This document shows positions 22,234-23,275 of a stretch of 23,275 bases of DNA, piece after piece; the first letter of the stretch is position 1, and every line of letters starts with the position of its first letter. Position numbers and translations under genes: made by a program. Where the stretch lies: NCBI GenBank assembly GCA_964592155.1, contig CAZQDA010000041.1, forward strand, positions 1 to 23,275, read 5' to 3'. Below the pieces are notes generated by a model. The model was not told where the DNA came from, made no database searches, and saw only the letters and a program-made list of their open reading frames with translations. The stretch comes from Christensenella sp964592155 (GTDB lineage: Bacteria > Bacillota > Clostridia > Christensenellales > Christensenellaceae).

Positions 22234-23275
22234 TTATTTGCCCTCCTTCAATTTTTTCAGAGCGTCCACAATCGCGTCCGGTGTGGGAATAAATCCGCCC
22301 GTCGTGCCGTAGAACGCAACCGGAACCTTGCCGTTTACCGCAAGCTTCACATCCTCGATCATCTGCCCCGTGTTCATTTCCACACAAAGCATTCCTTTCA
22401 CGCGCTCCGCCGCTTTGGCATATGCCTGCGACGGGAACGGCCACAGGGTAACCGGACGGATCACGCCAACCTTAATTCCCATTTCGCGCAGCTTCACAGC
22501 CGCGTTCTTGGCGATACGCGCCGTCGTGCCAAATGCCGTAATAATATAATCCGCGTCGTCCGTCATGTATTCCTGTACGCGCGTCTCGTTCTTCGTGATT
22601 TCCGCATATTTCGCCTGAAGCTGGTCATTGACTTCCTTCATCGCTTCCGCCTCGATATACAGTGAATTCACCACGTTGCGCTTGCGGGATTTATCTTTCC
22701 AGCCGTTTGCCGCCCATGTCTTTTCCGGCAGCTCACGCCCTTTTGTCTCCTTGAACGCGACCGGCTCCATCATCTGACCGATCATGCCGTCCCCCAGAAT
22801 CATGACCGGAATCCGGTACTGATCCGCGATGTCAAAGCCTTCCGCCACCATGTCCGCCGCTTCCTGCACGCTTGACGGCGCAAGCACCACCAGACGGTAA
22901 TCGCCGTGGCCGCCGCCCTTTGTCGCCTGAAAATAATCTCCCTGCGACGGCAGAATCCCGCCAAGTCCGGGTCCTGAGCGGATGATGTTCACAATCAGGC
23001 AGGGCAGCTGCGCACAAGCGATGTAGCTGATTCCCTCCTGCTTTAAGCTGATTCCGGGCGAAGAAGAGGACGTCATTACGCGCGCGCCTGCGCCCGCCGC
23101 TCCATACACCATATTGATGGCCGATACTTCGCTTTCCGCCTGAATAAACGTCCCGCCAATCTGGGGCATGCGTTTTGACATATACTCAGGAATCTGATTT
23201 TGAGGCGTGATCGGGTAACCGAAAAAATGCGTGCATCCGGCCTTGATTGCCGCTTCCGCAATTGCCTCGTTTCCT
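22234..23275 (-). CDS. 2-oxoacid:ferredoxin oxidoreductase, alpha subunit (VorB/KorA-like), 5' end beyond the window
   Basis: Partial: the minus-strand frame has no stop up to the right edge, and the residues before the first internal ATG (GNEAIAEAAIKAGCTHFFGY, then PITPQNQIPEYM) are the expected N-terminus of the family. The start codon is therefore just past 23275. The 347 visible residues include AESEVSAINMVYGAAGAG, SSSSPGISLKQEG, RSGPGLGGILPSQGDYFQA and KGGGHGDYR, then the C-terminal transketolase-like domain (YIITAFGTTARIAKNA, GVIRPVTLWPFP). The match is best to proteins annotated as VorB (2-oxoisovalerate). The gene ends KEGK with the beta subunit's Shine-Dalgarno inside these codons. 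A small ferredoxin subunit would be expected immediately upstream, outside the window. Confidence 0.93.
   Translation of the reverse strand, partial: GNEAIAEAAIKAGCTHFFGYPITPQNQIPEYMSKRMPQIGGTFIQAESEVSAINMVYGAAGAGARVMTSSSSPGISLKQEGISYIACAQLPCLIVNIIRSGPGLGGILPSQGDYFQATKGGGHGDYRLVVLAPSSVQEAADMVAEGFDIADQYRIPVMILGDGMIGQMMEPVAFKETKGRELPEKTWAANGWKDKSRKRNVVNSLYIEAEAMKEVNDQLQAKYAEITKNETRVQEYMTDDADYIITAFGTTARIAKNAAVKLREMGIKVGVIRPVTLWPFPSQAYAKAAERVKGMLCVEMNTGQMIEDVKLAVNGKVPVAFYGTTGGFIPTPDAIVDALKKLKEGK

Overview
The window looks like a chromosomal contig from an anaerobic, Gram-positive (Firmicutes/Clostridia-type) bacterium. This rests on strong Shine-Dalgarno sequences, a lipoprotein-type sugar-binding protein without an operon-encoded ATPase, a YesM/YesN regulator pair, a DUF5685-DnaJ-FHA-FtsW-PBP cluster, a YjfB-type small protein and a ferredoxin-linked 2-oxoacid oxidoreductase. 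A Christensenellaceae-like clostridium would fit the moderate GC content and gene set, but that is an inference. The sequence is draft: a 100-N scaffold gap (19649-19748) lies inside a penicillin-binding protein gene.

Region 1 (1-7300, all minus strand) is a carbohydrate-response operon. In transcription order it holds a YesM-type sensor kinase, a YesN-type AraC response regulator, a lipoprotein solute-binding protein, two CUT1 permeases, and the 5' end of a probable glycoside hydrolase running off the left edge. An extended -10 promoter precedes the kinase. A second promoter with a TTGTTGT direct repeat precedes the binding-protein gene. A very strong stem-loop sits between the binding protein and the permeases.

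Region 2 (7319-16142, all minus) is a long, tightly packed unit: DUF5685 protein, DnaJ-domain protein with a Cys-rich tail, small polytopic membrane protein, FHA protein, FtsW/RodA, class B PBP and uvrC. It is followed after a 290-bp gap by an orphan sensor histidine kinase and a terminator. A near-consensus promoter places the predicted transcription start on the first gene's ATG, so that mRNA may be leaderless. Coupling of two uncharacterised proteins and an FHA protein to a septal/elongation peptidoglycan synthase pair is the best candidate here for an under-described system.

Region 3 (16243-17627, minus) holds a 55-aa YjfB-family (putative motility) gene with its own promoter and terminator, missed by simple ORF length cut-offs. 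It also holds a YebC/PmpR-family gene whose last codons are duplicated in frame about 150 bp downstream.

Region 4 is a plus-strand class A PBP (17856-20830, interrupted by the gap) with a Lys-rich N-terminus and a Cys- then Pro-rich C-terminus. It converges, across two back-to-back terminators, on a minus-strand operon for the alpha (partial), beta and gamma subunits of a VorB/KorA-type 2-oxoacid:ferredoxin oxidoreductase that runs off the right edge. No tRNA, rRNA, CRISPR, insertion sequence or prophage was recognised.
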